Assembly (NCBI RefSeq): GCF_022750545.1
Contig: NZ_PUIC01000004.1
Span: forward strand, 124,001-188,000
Source: Caulobacter sp. CCUG 60055
GTDB lineage: Bacteria > Pseudomonadota > Alphaproteobacteria > Caulobacterales > Caulobacteraceae
Reading direction: 5' to 3'
Length of the DNA: 64,000 nucleotides
This document shows, one piece after another, positions 20,278 to 31,890 of this stretch; positions within the stretch are counted from its first letter, which is position 1; every line of letters starts with the position of its first letter. The notes beneath the pieces were generated by a model. That model was not told the origin of the DNA. It did not search any database and was given only the letters and a program-made list of their open reading frames with translations. Position numbers and translations under genes: made by a program.

Positions 20278-21018
20278 TCAGGCCCGGGCGGGACCGAACC
20301 GGGCGATCAGGTCGTAGGCGTCGCCCGGGAACAGGTTGCGCACGAAGGTGATCCGCTCGCCGCCGCGCCATGTGCGCCGCTCGACCGCCAGGCAGGCCGC
20401 GCGCGGCTCGATGGCCAGCAGGCCGGCCGCGTCCGCGTCGGCGTTGACGGCGTAGATGCGGTGCTCGGCCTCGGTCCACGGAACATGGCTCAGCAGCCAG
20501 GCGCCCGGCGAGGTTTCGTCGAAATCGACCCCGGCCGCCTCGGGCACGGCGGAAAGGCCGATCAGCCGCTCCTCCAGCGAGAACGGACGGTCGCTGGCCA
20601 GGTGCAGGCCGCGCAGCACCAGCACCTCGCCGTCCTCGGCCAGTTCGACCTCCTCGGGGCGGCGCGGATTGGCCAGCCGCCGCCGGCGCGACAGCAGCCG
20701 GAAGCCGTAGGGCTCGCCGCGGCGCTGGATTTCGCCCTGGATGTCGGGGATGTCGAGCACCACCGACTGGATGCGCGGGCGGGCGACGAACGACCCGGCG
20801 CGGCGGCGGCGCACCACCAGCCCGACGTCGGCCAGGGCCGAGATCGCCTTGTTCACCGTCATGCGCGAGCAGCCGTACTCGACCATCAGCTCGTGCTCGA
20901 ACGGGATGCGATGTCCCGGCGCCCAGGCGCCCGACAGGATCCTGGCCTCGATGTCGCCGCGGATGCGCTGGTGCAGAGTTGAGGGCGGCTCCCCGCCCGT
21001 GACGTCGCTCTTGGTCAA
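20278..21018 (-). CDS. hutC: Histidine utilization repressor HutC (GntR family)
   Basis: A 246-residue regulator with a GntR winged helix (LHQRIRGDIEARILSGAWAPG, then YGCSRMTVNKAISAL) and a C-terminal UTRA ligand domain that in HutC binds urocanate. The start is TTG at 21018, overlapping the hutF stop as TTGA; upstream sequence in this frame belongs to hutF in another frame. Expression should be coupled to hutF, giving autoregulation through the palindrome at 22429. Confidence 0.9.
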   Translation of the reverse strand: MTKSDVTGGEPPSTLHQRIRGDIEARILSGAWAPGHRIPFEHELMVEYGCSRMTVNKAISALADVGLVVRRRRAGSFVARPRIQSVVLDIPDIQGEIQRRGEPYGFRLLSRRRRLANPRRPEEVELAEDGEVLVLRGLHLASDRPFSLEERLIGLSAVPEAAGVDFDETSPGAWLLSHVPWTEAEHRIYAVNADADAAGLLAIEPRAACLAVERRTWRGGERITFVRNLFPGDAYDLIARFGPARA

Positions 21019-22403
21019 GCCAGAACCTTCTTCAGCGTCCCCGCGTATCGGCGCGCGATCTCGGAGCGGGCGTGATGGCGTCCTTGGCTGACCACCCGGC
21101 GCCCCGCCCGCCAGACCGCGTCGACGGCCCCATGACGCCCCGCGAACACCCAACTGTCGAGCAGGGCGTCGTCGGAACGGCCCGACAGCGACGGATGGTC
21201 GCGGTTCAGGCCGACGATGTCGGCCGAGGCGCCGACGCTCAGGCCGCCCGGCGCGCCGAGCGCCCGCGCGCCCCCGGCCGCCGCCGCCCGGTAGAGGTCC
21301 GCGCCGGTCGAGCGGCCCGGGCCGTCGGCGGCGACGTTGCGGGCCCGCAAGGTCAGACGCTGGCCGTATTCGAGCAGGCGCAGCTCCTCGGCCGCGTCGA
21401 TGAGGACGTTGGAGTCGGAGCCGACGCCGAGCGCCCCGCCGGCGGCCTTGTAGGCGAGCAGCGGGAACAGGCCGTCGCCCAGATTGGCCTCGGTGATCGG
21501 GCACAGCCCGGCCACGGCGCCGGAGCGCGCCAGGGCCTCGACCTCGCGCTCGATCAGGTGAGTGGCGTGCACCAGGCACCAGCGCCCGTCGACCGGCGCC
21601 GCCTCCAGCAGCCATTCCACCGGCCGGCGGCCGGCCCAGGCGAGGCAGTCATCGACCTCCTTGACCTGCTCGGCGATGTGGATGTGGATCGGCCCCGCCC
21701 CGGCCAGTTCGACCAGCAGCCCCAGCTCCTCGGGCGTCACCGCGCGCAGGCTGTGCGGCGCCAGGCCCACCACCGCGTCGGGCAGGGCCGCGCAGGCGCG
21801 GCGGCTGGCGGCGAGCAAGGCCGCGAAACCGTCGATGTCGTTGACGAACCGCTTCTGGCCGGCGTTGGGCGCCAGGCCGCCGAAGCCGGCGTGGGCGTAG
21901 AACGCCGGCAGCAGGGTCAGGCCGACGCCGGTCGCGGCGGCGGCGGCGGCGATGCGGGCGGCCATCTCCGCCGGGTCGGCGTAGCGGCGGCCATAGGGAT
22001 CGTGGTGCAGGTAGTGGAACTCGCCGACGCGGGTGAAGCCGCTCTCCAGCATCTCGACATAGGCCATGGCGGCGACAGCCTCGACCTCGTCAGGGCCGAG
22101 CCGTTCGAGGAAGCGGTACATCACGTCCCGCCAGGTCCAGAAGCTGTCGCCCGCCGGGCCGCGCACCTCGGCCAGGCCGGCCATGCCTCGCTGGAAGGCG
22201 TGGCTGTGCAGGTTGGCGAGGCCGGCGACGGCGACGGCGCCGATCTCGTCGCCCGGCTGCGGCGCGACGTCGCACGCCACCTCGCCGATGCGGCCGCCCA
22301 CGACGCCCACGCGTACGCTCCGGGCCCAACCCGTATCGAGCAGGGCGCTCTCGAACCACAGGGCGGCCCGGGCCGGCGGATCGAAATTCTCGTTGCTGGT
22401 CAC
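21015..22403 (-). CDS. hutF: Formimidoylglutamate deiminase HutF
   Basis: A 462-residue amidohydrolase started by GTG. Metal-binding motifs are [14 protein letters not shown] near residues 62-75, HIHIAEQ, and VHATHL. HutF converts N-formimidoyl-glutamate to N-formyl-glutamate plus ammonia, the first step of the five-enzyme branch of histidine degradation. hutG, needed for the next step, is present at 25233. It is divergent from hutI. Confidence 0.93.
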   Translation of the reverse strand: MTSNENFDPPARAALWFESALLDTGWARSVRVGVVGGRIGEVACDVAPQPGDEIGAVAVAGLANLHSHAFQRGMAGLAEVRGPAGDSFWTWRDVMYRFLERLGPDEVEAVAAMAYVEMLESGFTRVGEFHYLHHDPYGRRYADPAEMAARIAAAAAATGVGLTLLPAFYAHAGFGGLAPNAGQKRFVNDIDGFAALLAASRRACAALPDAVVGLAPHSLRAVTPEELGLLVELAGAGPIHIHIAEQVKEVDDCLAWAGRRPVEWLLEAAPVDGRWCLVHATHLIEREVEALARSGAVAGLCPITEANLGDGLFPLLAYKAAGGALGVGSDSNVLIDAAEELRLLEYGQRLTLRARNVAADGPGRSTGADLYRAAAAGGARALGAPGGLSVGASADIVGLNRDHPSLSGRSDDALLDSWVFAGRHGAVDAVWRAGRRVVSQGRHHARSEIARRYAGTLKKVLA

Positions 22404-22428
22404 TGGACAACCCTCATCGCCTGAGCAT

Positions 22429-22440
22429 ATGTCTATACAT
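22429..22440. promoter_or_regulatory. HutC operator in the hutF-hutI divergent promoter
   Basis: ATGTCTATACAT is an imperfect palindrome whose core TGTCTATACA matches the HutC site core known from Klebsiella and Pseudomonas (TGTATAGACA read on the other strand). It lies 26 bp from hutF and 50 bp from hutI, so one site could control both directions. Confidence 0.7.
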
Positions 22441-22489
22441 TATAGAGCCGGACGCCAAGCCCGCCCCGGCCGCCCCTGGGAAGGAGATC

Positions 22490-23695
22490 ATGCGCTGCGA
22501 TCGGATCTGGCGTAACGCCCGTCTGGCCACGCTCGCCCCGGACCGCCCCGGCCTGGGAGAGGTCGAGCATGGCCTGGTCGCCGCCCGCGACGGCCGCATC
22601 GTCTTCGCCGGGCCGCAGGCCGACGCCCCCGATCTTGAGGCGCGCGAGACCGTCGATTGCGACGGCCGCTGGATCACGCCCGGCCTGATCGATTGCCATA
22701 CCCACCTCGTCCATGGCGGCGACCGCGCCCGCGAGTTCGAGCTGCGCCTGGCCGGCGCCTCCTACGAGGAGATCGCCCGCGCCGGCGGCGGCATCGTCTC
22801 GACCATGCGGGCCACCCGCGCCGCCAGCGAGGCGGAGCTGGTCGCGGCCGCCCTGCCCCGCCTCGACGCCCTGATCGCCGAGGGGGCGACCACGGTCGAG
22901 GTCAAGTCGGGCTATGGCCTGGCCCTCGACCACGAGCTCAAGCAGCTGCGCGCCGCCCGCGCCCTGGCCGGCGCCCGCGACGTCGACATCGTCCCCACCT
23001 TCCTGGGCGCTCACGCCCTGCCGCCGGAGTTCGCCGGGAACGCCGACGGCTATATCGACCTCGTCTGCGAGGCGATGATCCCGGCCGTGGCCGAACAGGG
23101 CCTCGCCGGCGCCGTCGACGCCTTCTGCGAGGGCATCGGCTTCTCCCTCGACCAGACCCGGCGAGTGTTCGAGGCGGCCAAGCGGCATGGCCTGAAGGTC
23201 AAGCTGCACGCCGAACAGCTGTCCAACCTGCACGGCGCGGCCCTGGCGGCCGAGTTCGGAGGCCTGTCGGCCGATCACCTGGAACATCTGGACGAGGCCG
23301 GGGTCGCGGCGATGAAGGCGGCGGACACCACGGCGGTGCTGCTGCCCGGCGCCTATTACTTCGTGCGCGAGATCGTGCTTCCGCCGATCGCGGCGCTGCG
23401 GGCGGCCGGCGTGCGGATGGCCCTGGCCACCGACTGCAATCCCGGCACCTCGCCGCTGACCTCGCTGCTGCTGACCATGAACATGGCCGCCACCCTGTTC
23501 CGCATGACCGTGGACGAGTGCCTGGCCGGGGTCACCCGCGAGGCGGCGCACGCCCTGGGCCGCCAGGACGAGATCGGAACGCTGGAGGCCGGCAAGCGCT
23601 GCGATCTGGCGATCTGGAACATCGAACGACCGGCCGAGCTGGTCTATCGCATGGGGTTCAACCCGCTCCATGCCCGCGTATGGAGAGGCAAGTGA
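22490..23695 (+). CDS. hutI: Imidazolonepropionase HutI
   Basis: A 401-residue amidohydrolase with the metal motif [31 protein letters not shown] and the C-terminal [10 protein letters not shown] loop, all standard for HutI. It hydrolyses imidazolone propionate to N-formimidoyl-glutamate. The ATG follows GGAAGGAG. Its stop overlaps the hutH GTG start (GTGA). Confidence 0.95.
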   Translation: MRCDRIWRNARLATLAPDRPGLGEVEHGLVAARDGRIVFAGPQADAPDLEARETVDCDGRWITPGLIDCHTHLVHGGDRAREFELRLAGASYEEIARAGGGIVSTMRATRAASEAELVAAALPRLDALIAEGATTVEVKSGYGLALDHELKQLRAARALAGARDVDIVPTFLGAHALPPEFAGNADGYIDLVCEAMIPAVAEQGLAGAVDAFCEGIGFSLDQTRRVFEAAKRHGLKVKLHAEQLSNLHGAALAAEFGGLSADHLEHLDEAGVAAMKAADTTAVLLPGAYYFVREIVLPPIAALRAAGVRMALATDCNPGTSPLTSLLLTMNMAATLFRMTVDECLAGVTREAAHALGRQDEIGTLEAGKRCDLAIWNIERPAELVYRMGFNPLHARVWRGK

Positions 23696-25236
23696 ATCCG
23701 ATTGTTCTGCGTCCCGGCGAGGTTTCCCTGGCCGACTGGCGGGCGGTCTATCGCGGCGCGGCCGCGCGGCTCGACGCCTCGGCCGCGCCGCTGATCGCCG
23801 AGAGCGCCGCCGCCGTCGAGCGCATCCTGGCCAAGGGCGAGCCGGTCTACGGCATCAACACCGGCTTCGGGAAACTGGCCAGCGTCCGCATCGAGAGCGC
23901 CGACCTGGAGCGGCTGCAGCGCAACATCGTGCTGTCGCACGCCGCCGGCGTCGGCGAGCCGATGCCGGTTCCGATCGCCCGGCTGATGATGGCGCTGAAG
24001 CTGGCCAGCCTGGCGCAAGGCGCCTCGGGGGTGAAGCCGGCGACGGTCGCCCTGCTGGAGGCGATGCTGGCCAAGGGCCTGACCCCCGTGGTCCCGGCCC
24101 AGGGCTCGGTGGGCGCCTCGGGCGACCTCGCGCCGCTGTCGCACATGGCCGCGACCATGATCGGCGTCGGCGAGATCTTCGTCGGCGAGACCCGCCTGCC
24201 CGCCGCCGAGGCCCTGGCCCAGGCCGGGCTCGCCCCGCTGACGCTCGGCCCCAAGGAGGGCCTGGCCCTGCTCAACGGCACCCAGTTCTCGACCGCCAAC
24301 GCCCTGGCCGGCCTGTTCGAGGCCGAGGTGCTGTTCCGTTCGGCCCTGGTGACCGGCGCCCTGTCCACCGAGGCCGCCAAGGGCTCGGACACGCCGTTCG
24401 ACCACCGCATCCACGCCCTGCGCCGCCACAAGGGCCAGATCGAGACCGCCGACGCCCTGCGCGCCCTGATGGCGGGCTCGGCCATCCGCGCCTCGCACCT
24501 GAAGGACGACGAGCGGGTGCAGGACCCCTATTGCCTGCGCTGCCAGCCGCAGGTGATGGGCGCGGCCCTCGACGTGCTGCGCCAGGCCGCCGCGACCCTG
24601 GCCACCGAGGCCAACGGCGTTTCGGACAACCCCCTGATCTTCCCGGAGGCCGACGAGGCGCTGTCGGGCGGCAACTTCCACGCCGAGCCGGTGGCCTTCG
24701 CCGCCGACATGATCGCCCTGGCGGTGTGCGAGATCGGCTCGCTGTCGGAACGCCGTGTGGCCATGCTGGTCGATCCGGCCCTGTCGGGCCTGCCGGCTTT
24801 CCTGACGCCGAAGCCGGGGCTCAATTCCGGCTTCATGATCCCGCAGGTCACCGCCGCCGCCCTGGTGTCGGAGAACAAGCAGAAGGCCTATCCGGCCAGC
24901 GTCGATTCCATCCCGACCTCGGCCAACCAGGAAGACCACGTGTCGATGGCCGCCCACGGCGCGCGCCGCCTGCTGGGCATGGTCGACAACGCCACCGCCG
25001 TCATCGGCGTCGAGCTGCTGGCCGCCGCCCAGGGCTGCGACTTCCACGCCCCGCTCAAGTCCAGCGCCGCGCTGGAAGCCGTCCGCGCCGCCCTGCGCGC
25101 CCGGGTGCCAACGCTCGAGGACGACCGTCACTTCCACCCGGACATGGAGCTGGCCATCGCCCTGGTCCGCTCCGAGGCCGTAGCCAAGGCGGCGGCGGGC
25201 GTCGCCCTGCCCGGCGTGACGGAGGCGGCCGCGTGA
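23692..25236 (+). CDS. hutH: Histidine ammonia-lyase HutH
   Basis: A 514-residue lyase containing [13 protein letters not shown]; Ala142-Ser143-Gly144 cyclise to the MIO electrophile. [10 protein letters not shown] and [14 protein letters not shown] are further family marks. It turns histidine into urocanate. GTG at 23692 was chosen because GAGAGG lies 4-9 nt upstream and it forms GTGA with the hutI stop; an ATG four codons upstream is possible. Its end overlaps hutG in the same way. Confidence 0.95.
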   Translation: MNPIVLRPGEVSLADWRAVYRGAAARLDASAAPLIAESAAAVERILAKGEPVYGINTGFGKLASVRIESADLERLQRNIVLSHAAGVGEPMPVPIARLMMALKLASLAQGASGVKPATVALLEAMLAKGLTPVVPAQGSVGASGDLAPLSHMAATMIGVGEIFVGETRLPAAEALAQAGLAPLTLGPKEGLALLNGTQFSTANALAGLFEAEVLFRSALVTGALSTEAAKGSDTPFDHRIHALRRHKGQIETADALRALMAGSAIRASHLKDDERVQDPYCLRCQPQVMGAALDVLRQAAATLATEANGVSDNPLIFPEADEALSGGNFHAEPVAFAADMIALAVCEIGSLSERRVAMLVDPALSGLPAFLTPKPGLNSGFMIPQVTAAALVSENKQKAYPASVDSIPTSANQEDHVSMAAHGARRLLGMVDNATAVIGVELLAAAQGCDFHAPLKSSAALEAVRAALRARVPTLEDDRHFHPDMELAIALVRSEAVAKAAAGVALPGVTEAAA

Positions 25237-26072
25237 CCGCCCATCCCGCCTGGCTGCAGGTGCGGCGGGGCGAGGCGCCGCTGATCGTCAGCTTCCCGCA
25301 TGCCGGGACCGACCTGCCCGCCGAGATCGCGCCCAGCCTGGTCTCGCCCTGGCTGGCGCGCAAGGACGCCGACTGGTGGGTCGACCGCCTCTACGACTTC
25401 GCGCAGGGCCTGGGCGCGACCACCGTGCGCACGGCGATCTCGCGCACGGCCATCGACGTCAACCGCGACCCGACGGGCGCCTCGCTCTATCCCGGCCAGG
25501 CGACCACCGAGCTTTGCCCGACCACCACCTTCGACGGCGAGCCGCTGTACCAGGACGGCCGCGCGCCCGACGAGGCCGAGATCGCCCGCCGGCGGGAGAC
25601 CTACTTCGCGCCCTATCACGACGCCCTGGCCGAAGAGATCGCCCGGCTGAAGGCCGCGCACGGAACGGTGGTGCTGTACGAGGCCCATTCGATCCGCTCG
25701 CTGATCCCGCGCCTGTTCGACGGGCCGCTGCCGAACTTCAACATCGGCACGAACAGCGGCGCGAGCTGCGCCGTCGCGCTGACCGGCGCCATCGACGCCC
25801 TGTGCGTCGCCTCGCCGTTCTCCAGCATCGTCGACGGCCGCTTCAAGGGCGGCTGGACCACCCGCCGTTACGGCCGCCCCGAGGACGGCGTCCACGCCGT
25901 GCAGATGGAGCTGGCCTGCCGAGGCTACATGGACGACCCGGCCGAGCCGCCGACCGAGGCGAACTGGCCCACGCCCTACGACCCGGCCAGGGCCGCGCCG
26001 ATGCGCGCCGTCCTGAGCGACATCCTGAAGGCCTGCATCGCCTTCGCCGAAGCAGCTCAAGGCGCGCGCTGA
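25233..26072 (+). CDS. hutG: N-formylglutamate deformylase HutG
   Basis: A 279-residue N-formylglutamate amidohydrolase: [13 protein letters not shown] near the start, [35 protein letters not shown] and [11 protein letters not shown] are characteristic. It releases glutamate and formate, completing the route started by HutF. GTG at 25233 overlaps the hutH stop as GTGA. Confidence 0.93.
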   Translation: MTAHPAWLQVRRGEAPLIVSFPHAGTDLPAEIAPSLVSPWLARKDADWWVDRLYDFAQGLGATTVRTAISRTAIDVNRDPTGASLYPGQATTELCPTTTFDGEPLYQDGRAPDEAEIARRRETYFAPYHDALAEEIARLKAAHGTVVLYEAHSIRSLIPRLFDGPLPNFNIGTNSGASCAVALTGAIDALCVASPFSSIVDGRFKGGWTTRRYGRPEDGVHAVQMELACRGYMDDPAEPPTEANWPTPYDPARAAPMRAVLSDILKACIAFAEAAQGAR

Positions 26073-26097
26073 TGCGGCGGCGTCTCGTCACGGGCCT

Positions 26098-26235
26098 CCC
26101 TTCCCCCTCGATGGGGGAAGGGCCGGGGATGGGGGTGAGCGCGCGGCGCCATCCGATGGCCTCCGCGCCGCTCGCGCCCTTCCCGAAACACCCTGCCTTC
26201 GCCCCCACCCAACCCTCCCCCATCGAGGGGGAGGG
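26098..26235. repeat. REPIN-like intergenic element with two inverted hairpins
   Basis: Two C/G-rich hairpins face each other across a 90-bp spacer: CCCTTCCCCC-tcgat-GGGGGAAGGG at 26098-26122 and CCCTCCCCC-atcga-GGGGGAGGG at 26213-26235. The right end read in reverse is nearly the same as the left end, including a G-rich tail, so the unit looks like a pair of REP sequences in opposite orientation (REPIN or MITE-like). It lies in the hutG-hutU gap and may affect mRNA ends within the operon. Confidence 0.65.
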
Positions 26236-26271
26236 CGCTTGAGTCATCGCCCAAACGCCCCAGGACCCGTC

Positions 26272-27939
<1,668 letters not shown>

Positions 27940-27941
27940 GC

Positions 27942-28535
27942 ATGACGGCGCGGCTGCTTCCTGCCGGGGGACACAAGGTCACGCCGTGGAAGAACGGCCT
28001 CGGCGTCACCGCCGAGGTCGCCGCCTTCCCGCCGGGCGCGGATTTCGAAGCCTTCGACTGGCGCGTCAGCATGGCCCAGGTCGACGCGGGCGGCCCGTTC
28101 TCGCGCTTTCCCGGCGTCGACCGCGTGCTGGCGGTGCTGGAGGGACGGCTGGCCCTGCGCGTCCAGGGCCGCCCGTCCCTGGAGCTGAGCCGCCGCTCCG
28201 CCCCCGCCGCCTTCCCAGGCGACGTCGACACCGACGCGGCCCTGATCCGCGGCCCGGTGCGCGACCTCAACATCATGACCCGGCGCGGCCGCTGGACGGC
28301 CGAACTGGAGCGGCTGGCCCCCGAGGCCCCGACCACGCTCGCCGTCGGCGCGCCGACCGCCCTGCTCCTATGCCAGGCGGCCGAGGCCAGCCTCGGCCTC
28401 GACGGCCGCGCCTGGCGGCTGGCGCCGGACGACGCCCTGCTGATCGAACACCGCCCGGACGCCGTCCTGGCCGTCGAGCCGCACGGCGCGGCGACGCTCT
28501 ACCTGGCGCGGCTGTTCCCGACGGCGCCAGGATAG
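27942..28535 (+). CDS. hutD: HutD-family protein
   Basis: A 197-residue cupin-like protein with WKNGLGVTAEVAAFP, FDWRVSMAQVDAGGPFSRFPGVDR and a C-terminal VEPHGAATLYLARLFP. HutD is common in hut operons; in Pseudomonas it has been proposed to limit hut expression, perhaps by binding an intermediate. It starts 2 nt after hutU. Its last 60 or so nucleotides recur in damaged form at 30341. Confidence 0.88.
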   Translation: MTARLLPAGGHKVTPWKNGLGVTAEVAAFPPGADFEAFDWRVSMAQVDAGGPFSRFPGVDRVLAVLEGRLALRVQGRPSLELSRRSAPAAFPGDVDTDAALIRGPVRDLNIMTRRGRWTAELERLAPEAPTTLAVGAPTALLLCQAAEASLGLDGRAWRLAPDDALLIEHRPDAVLAVEPHGAATLYLARLFPTAPG

Positions 28536-28540
28536 CCCGG

Positions 28541-30136
28541 TCAGTTGCCCAGGGTGTAGACGCCGTTGTCGTTCTCGACGCCTTTCCAGGCCAGGCGGAT
28601 CTGGTTGTTGAAATAGGCGATCCCGGGAGGCTCGGAGCTGCCGACGTTGTGGACGTTGGCCTGGCTTGACCATACCGGCGCGGCCCCGGCGACGTCCCGC
28701 GCCAATTGGCTGAACCAGAGGCCCTGGTCGCCATCGACGCCGCGCCAAGCCGCGAAGATCACGGTCGCCCCCGGCGAGGTGAAGTTGGGCGCGGCGTACA
28801 TCACGGCGAGGCTCGGTCCGCCCGCCGATCCTGGCCGCTCGGTCTTCGGGCCAGCCCCGCCGTTGCCGGGGATGGCCCAGCTGACCTGAACTTGCGGGGC
28901 GAAGGCCAGCGAGCCCGGCGGCGCCGTCGTGGTGTAGAGCGACTGGTCGCCCCTGACGCCCCGCCAGAGCAGTCGGGCGCCGCCGTCGATGTCCTGGCAG
29001 ATCGCGGGCGCCGCCGCCGTGCCGACATTGGGAATACGGGTTTGCCCCTGCCAGCGGCCAGCGCGGAACTGCGAGGCGTAGATGCCCTGATCGTCGTTCA
29101 CCCCCTTCCACACCATGGTCGGCACGCCGGCGATGATGGCGATGCGCGGCCCATGCGACGATCCGGCGAAACCCAGGCCCTGTTGCGGCGGGTTGTCCCG
29201 GGCGAAGAGGTCGGTGCTGGACTTGAAATAGAGCCCCTGGTCGTCGCCGGTTCCCCGCCAGACCATCCAGAGTCGAGTTCCATCATAGGCCAGAGCCGGA
29301 CCGCCGATGGTGGCGACGTCGCCAAAGCGTTTCTGCGGCGACCAATTGGCGCCGTCGCGTGAGAACGACATCCAGATGTTGCGGTCGTGGCCGGCGCCGC
29401 GCCAGGCCATCACCAGCACGCCGCCGCAGACGCACAGGGCCGGCGCCTGCTCCGTTCCGAAGGCCAGCTGCTGTTGAGGCGGCCAGTTGTAGAGCGCCCT
29501 GATCGCACCGTAGTCGTCGGAATTGAGGACCTCCTGGGGTCCCGCGAAGGCGTTCATGATCGCATTGCCGGTGGTGGCGTGCAGCAACCCCAGGGCGTGG
29601 CCGATTTCGTGGGTGGCGACGTTGAGCAAGCTCTGGTTGGGGCCTGTCGCATTCGCGGAGAAGGCCGCTCCATTGCTGAAGGTGATCGACCGGCCGTCAG
29701 GCGTGGTTAGGCCGATCGCCGGCGCGGTCAGCGGCCCGACTTCCAGAGCGATGTCCCCGCCGCTCGCCACCTGGCGGAAGCGAAGCAACGGCGCGGCCTG
29801 GGCCCACAATCCGAAGGCGCGCACGAGTACCGGCGTGACGGCCGCAGGCCCGCCGACGCCGACGACCGAGCCGGAATACGACCATGAGAAGTCGAACTTG
29901 CCGCGCCATCCGCTCGCCTTCAGGCCATAGGCCTTGGGACCGAGCCCGCCGCCGTTGCGCGGCGGATCGGGCACGCCGCAGCGCCAGCGGCCGCCGGGGG
30001 GACGGGTCAAGGCTCCCCTGATGCTCGTATAGGGCTGGCGCGAGCGGGCCTAGTCGCTCGCCGGCCCTTGGGCCAAGGCGGCCGAGCAGCATCCGCACCA
30101 GCTGGCGCCGCCGATGAGCAGGTCTCTGCGCTTCAT
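28541..30136 (-). pseudogene. Matrixin-type metalloprotease with six propeller-like repeats, split by an in-frame TAG
   Basis: From the ATG at 30136 (GGAG 8-11 nt before it) the frame encodes a Tat-like signal peptide, KRRDLLIGGASWCGCCSAALAQG, shown here in part, then ASD and a TAG at 30052-30050. The same frame continues without another stop to 28541. The remainder has a small zinc protease domain with HEIGHALGLLH (around 29611-29579) and a nearby Met-turn, as in matrixins. It is followed by six repeats of the form (A/V)W(R/K)GxxxDQxLY spaced about 50 residues apart, probably a six-bladed propeller. A TTG at 30010 could start the protease part alone, but it would lack a signal. Nonsense mutation, stop read-through or a base-call error could explain the TAG. 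Confidence 0.72.
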
Positions 30137-30340
30137 TGTCAGGCTCCGTTGTGCAAGGAGCGGCTGACTGGCGACGCTCCGACGCGAGATCAGAGAACGC
30201 GGTGCACTGCCGGCGCAACGTACACGAGTTGCAACCTTAAGGAAACCTTGAGCAATGCTCGTAAGTTGCGCCGGGACCATCCCGCGCGCCGCAGACGTGG
30301 GACCTCGGAGGACCACGGAACGCCCCAAGGCCGTCAGCAG

Positions 30341-30413
30341 GCGGCCGTCAAGCCGCACGGCGCGGCGGCGCTCCATATGGCGCTATGTGGCGCGGTTGTT
30401 CCCCGCGCCCTAA
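30341..30413 (+). pseudogene. Remnant of a hutD 3' end
   Basis: Codons from 30341 read AAVKPHGAAALH, then a 10-bp insert (30377-30386), then VARLFPAP and TAA at 30411. The intact hutD ends AVEPHGAATLYLARLFP. The DNA matches closely (for example the 17-mer AGCCGCACGGCGCGGCG is shared exactly). The insert resembles the adjacent GTGGCGCGGT and shifts the frame. The matrixin gene lies between the intact hutD end and this remnant. Confidence 0.75.
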
Positions 30414-30426
30414 GAGGCCGGCGGCC

Positions 30427-31140
30427 CTATTGTTCGCTGCCGGGTTCCGCCGCCGCACGGCCCATCGAGACGAAGCCGTGCGCCTGGGCCAGGGTGGCCT
30501 TGCCCGCCTCGATCCGCGCCAGCGGATTGGGCTGCGGTCCGGCGACCTTGGCGAGGGTGTTGCGGTCGACGTGGCGGAACGGCTCGGCCCGGCCGCGAAC
30601 CTGCAGCATGGTCGTCGACACGTAGCTCCAGCCGCCGTCGGCGTTGAAACTCACCTCGAGCTCATAGGAATCGGTCCGGAACGCCCATTCCAGGAAGTCC
30701 GTTGAACAGATGCCATAGCCGGGACCGCCGCGCTCGGCGCGGACGACCAAGCTGGCGCCGTCCGCCGCCGCGCGGCCGCTGGCCAAGGCCACCTGCCCCC
30801 TCGGAATGGCCAGGGTCTGCATGATCAGCCCGGTGGCCGGCTCCCACAGCCAATAGCCGGTCTGGTCGTGGAAGGTGGTGTCCTCGTCCGAGGCGACGAT
30901 ATGGACGTGGTAGCGCAGCCCGTAGAACAGCTGCGGCCCGTTGGCCTGGGGATCGATGGGCTGCATCTCGATGCGTTCGAGATAGTCGCGCCGCTCCGGC
31001 CCCTCGGCCTTCGGATTGACGTCGACGCCCTTGCGCCCTTCCCATACGCCGGCCAGCGGCCGCAGCGGCCCCAGATTGGCCAGGGTCTCGGGATCGACGT
31101 TCTCCGGTTCGGTGAAGATGTCGTCGGGGAAGGAGATCAT
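30427..31140 (-). CDS. Heme-binding beta-barrel (nitrobindin/THAP4-like) protein
   Basis: A 237-residue soluble protein. LGPLRPLAGVWEGRKGVDVNP near residues 23-43 resembles the opening of the nitrobindin/FABP-like family (LxxLxxLxGxWxGxG), and later strands such as TGYWLWEPATGLIMQTLAIPRGQ and EWAFRTDSYEL fit an antiparallel barrel. Nitrobindins bind heme through a C-terminal His; candidates are HVD or AHGF near residues 200-225. The call rests on partial motif similarity. Confidence 0.6.
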   Translation of the reverse strand: MISFPDDIFTEPENVDPETLANLGPLRPLAGVWEGRKGVDVNPKAEGPERRDYLERIEMQPIDPQANGPQLFYGLRYHVHIVASDEDTTFHDQTGYWLWEPATGLIMQTLAIPRGQVALASGRAAADGASLVVRAERGGPGYGICSTDFLEWAFRTDSYELEVSFNADGGWSYVSTTMLQVRGRAEPFRHVDRNTLAKVAGPQPNPLARIEAGKATLAQAHGFVSMGRAAAEPGSEQ

Positions 31141-31228
31141 CGCGCGTCAACTCCGAAGAGGTCACCAATTGCCTCTATCGACCCGAACTCTCTCGTCAAG
31201 GGGCGGCTCGCCGGCACGGCCGAAAACA

Positions 31229-31256
31229 GCAACGGCGCCCCGCGAGGAGCGCCGCC
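31229..31256 (-). terminator. Probable terminator of the VOC gene
   Basis: GGCGCTCC-tcgc-GGGGCGCC on the minus strand, followed by a broken T tract (TTGCTGTTTT), 40 nt after the VOC stop. The hairpin is nearly identical to the efp terminator at 31832. Confidence 0.55.
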
Positions 31257-31296
31257 TTGACGCCGGCGGCCTGACGCCGCCGGAAAGCCGTCGCGG

Positions 31297-31674
31297 TCAG
31301 CCCATCCGGTGCATGCCGCACAGCTTGTTGCCGTCCTGGTCGCGCAGATAGGCCAGATAGAGCTTGCCCAGCCGGCTTTCGCGCACGCCGGGCGGCTCCT
31401 CGCACGAGGTCCCGCCATTGGCGAGACCGGCGGCGTGCCAGGCCTCGACCTGTTCGGGCGAACTGCAGGCGAAGCCGATGGTGCCGCCGTTGGCGAAGCA
31501 GGCCGGCTCGCCGTTGATCGGCTCCGACACCGCGAACACGCCCGTCTCGGTCCGGTAGAACATGCGATGCCCGTCGACCCAGGACGGCGGCACGCCGAGG
31601 GTCGCGAGCACGGCGTCGTAGAACGACTTGGCCCTTTGCAGATCGTTGGTCCCGATCATCACGTGCGAAAACAT
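31297..31674 (-). CDS. VOC-superfamily (glyoxalase/dioxygenase fold) protein
   Basis: A 125-residue single-domain VOC protein: MFSHVMIGTNDLQRAKSFYDAVL at the start, GTIGFACSSPEQVEAWHAAGL in the middle and LYLAYLRDQDGNKLCGMH at the end. The metal-binding His/Glu pattern is partly present. Such proteins include glyoxalases, dioxygenases and drug-binding proteins, so no reaction is assigned. Confidence 0.85.
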   Translation of the reverse strand: MFSHVMIGTNDLQRAKSFYDAVLATLGVPPSWVDGHRMFYRTETGVFAVSEPINGEPACFANGGTIGFACSSPEQVEAWHAAGLANGGTSCEEPPGVRESRLGKLYLAYLRDQDGNKLCGMHRMG

Positions 31675-31702
31675 CCCGCTTCTCCTCCGTTTACCGTCGT
31701 TG

Positions 31703-31745
31703 AACCCCTGGCCCGGCTTTCGGCGCCGGGCTCCGCGAAGGGGTT
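31703..31745. other. Nested inverted repeat between VOC and efp
   Basis: AACCCCT-g-GCCCGGC-tttcggc-GCCGGGC-tccgcga-AGGGGTT forms a two-part hairpin upstream of the VOC gene, 30-70 bp before its start on the minus strand. It could be an operator or a leader structure. There is no T run to make it a terminator. Confidence 0.45.
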
Positions 31746-31831
31746 TAGCGTCGGCGTTCGATCGGCGACAGCGCTTTCGAGGGCGCCCTTGGGTAAGCCG
31801 TGAACCCGCGGGCGGTCTCGCGCCCCCAACG

Positions 31832-31860
31832 AAAAACGGCGCCCCGCGAGGAGCGCCGTT
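31832..31860 (-). terminator. Rho-independent terminator of efp
   Basis: On the minus strand AACGGCGC pairs with GCGCCGTT across a short CG-rich loop and runs into TTTTTC. It begins 30 nt after the efp stop. Confidence 0.8.
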
Positions 31861-31890
31861 CCGGATTTCGCCATGGACCAGAGCGCGTGC

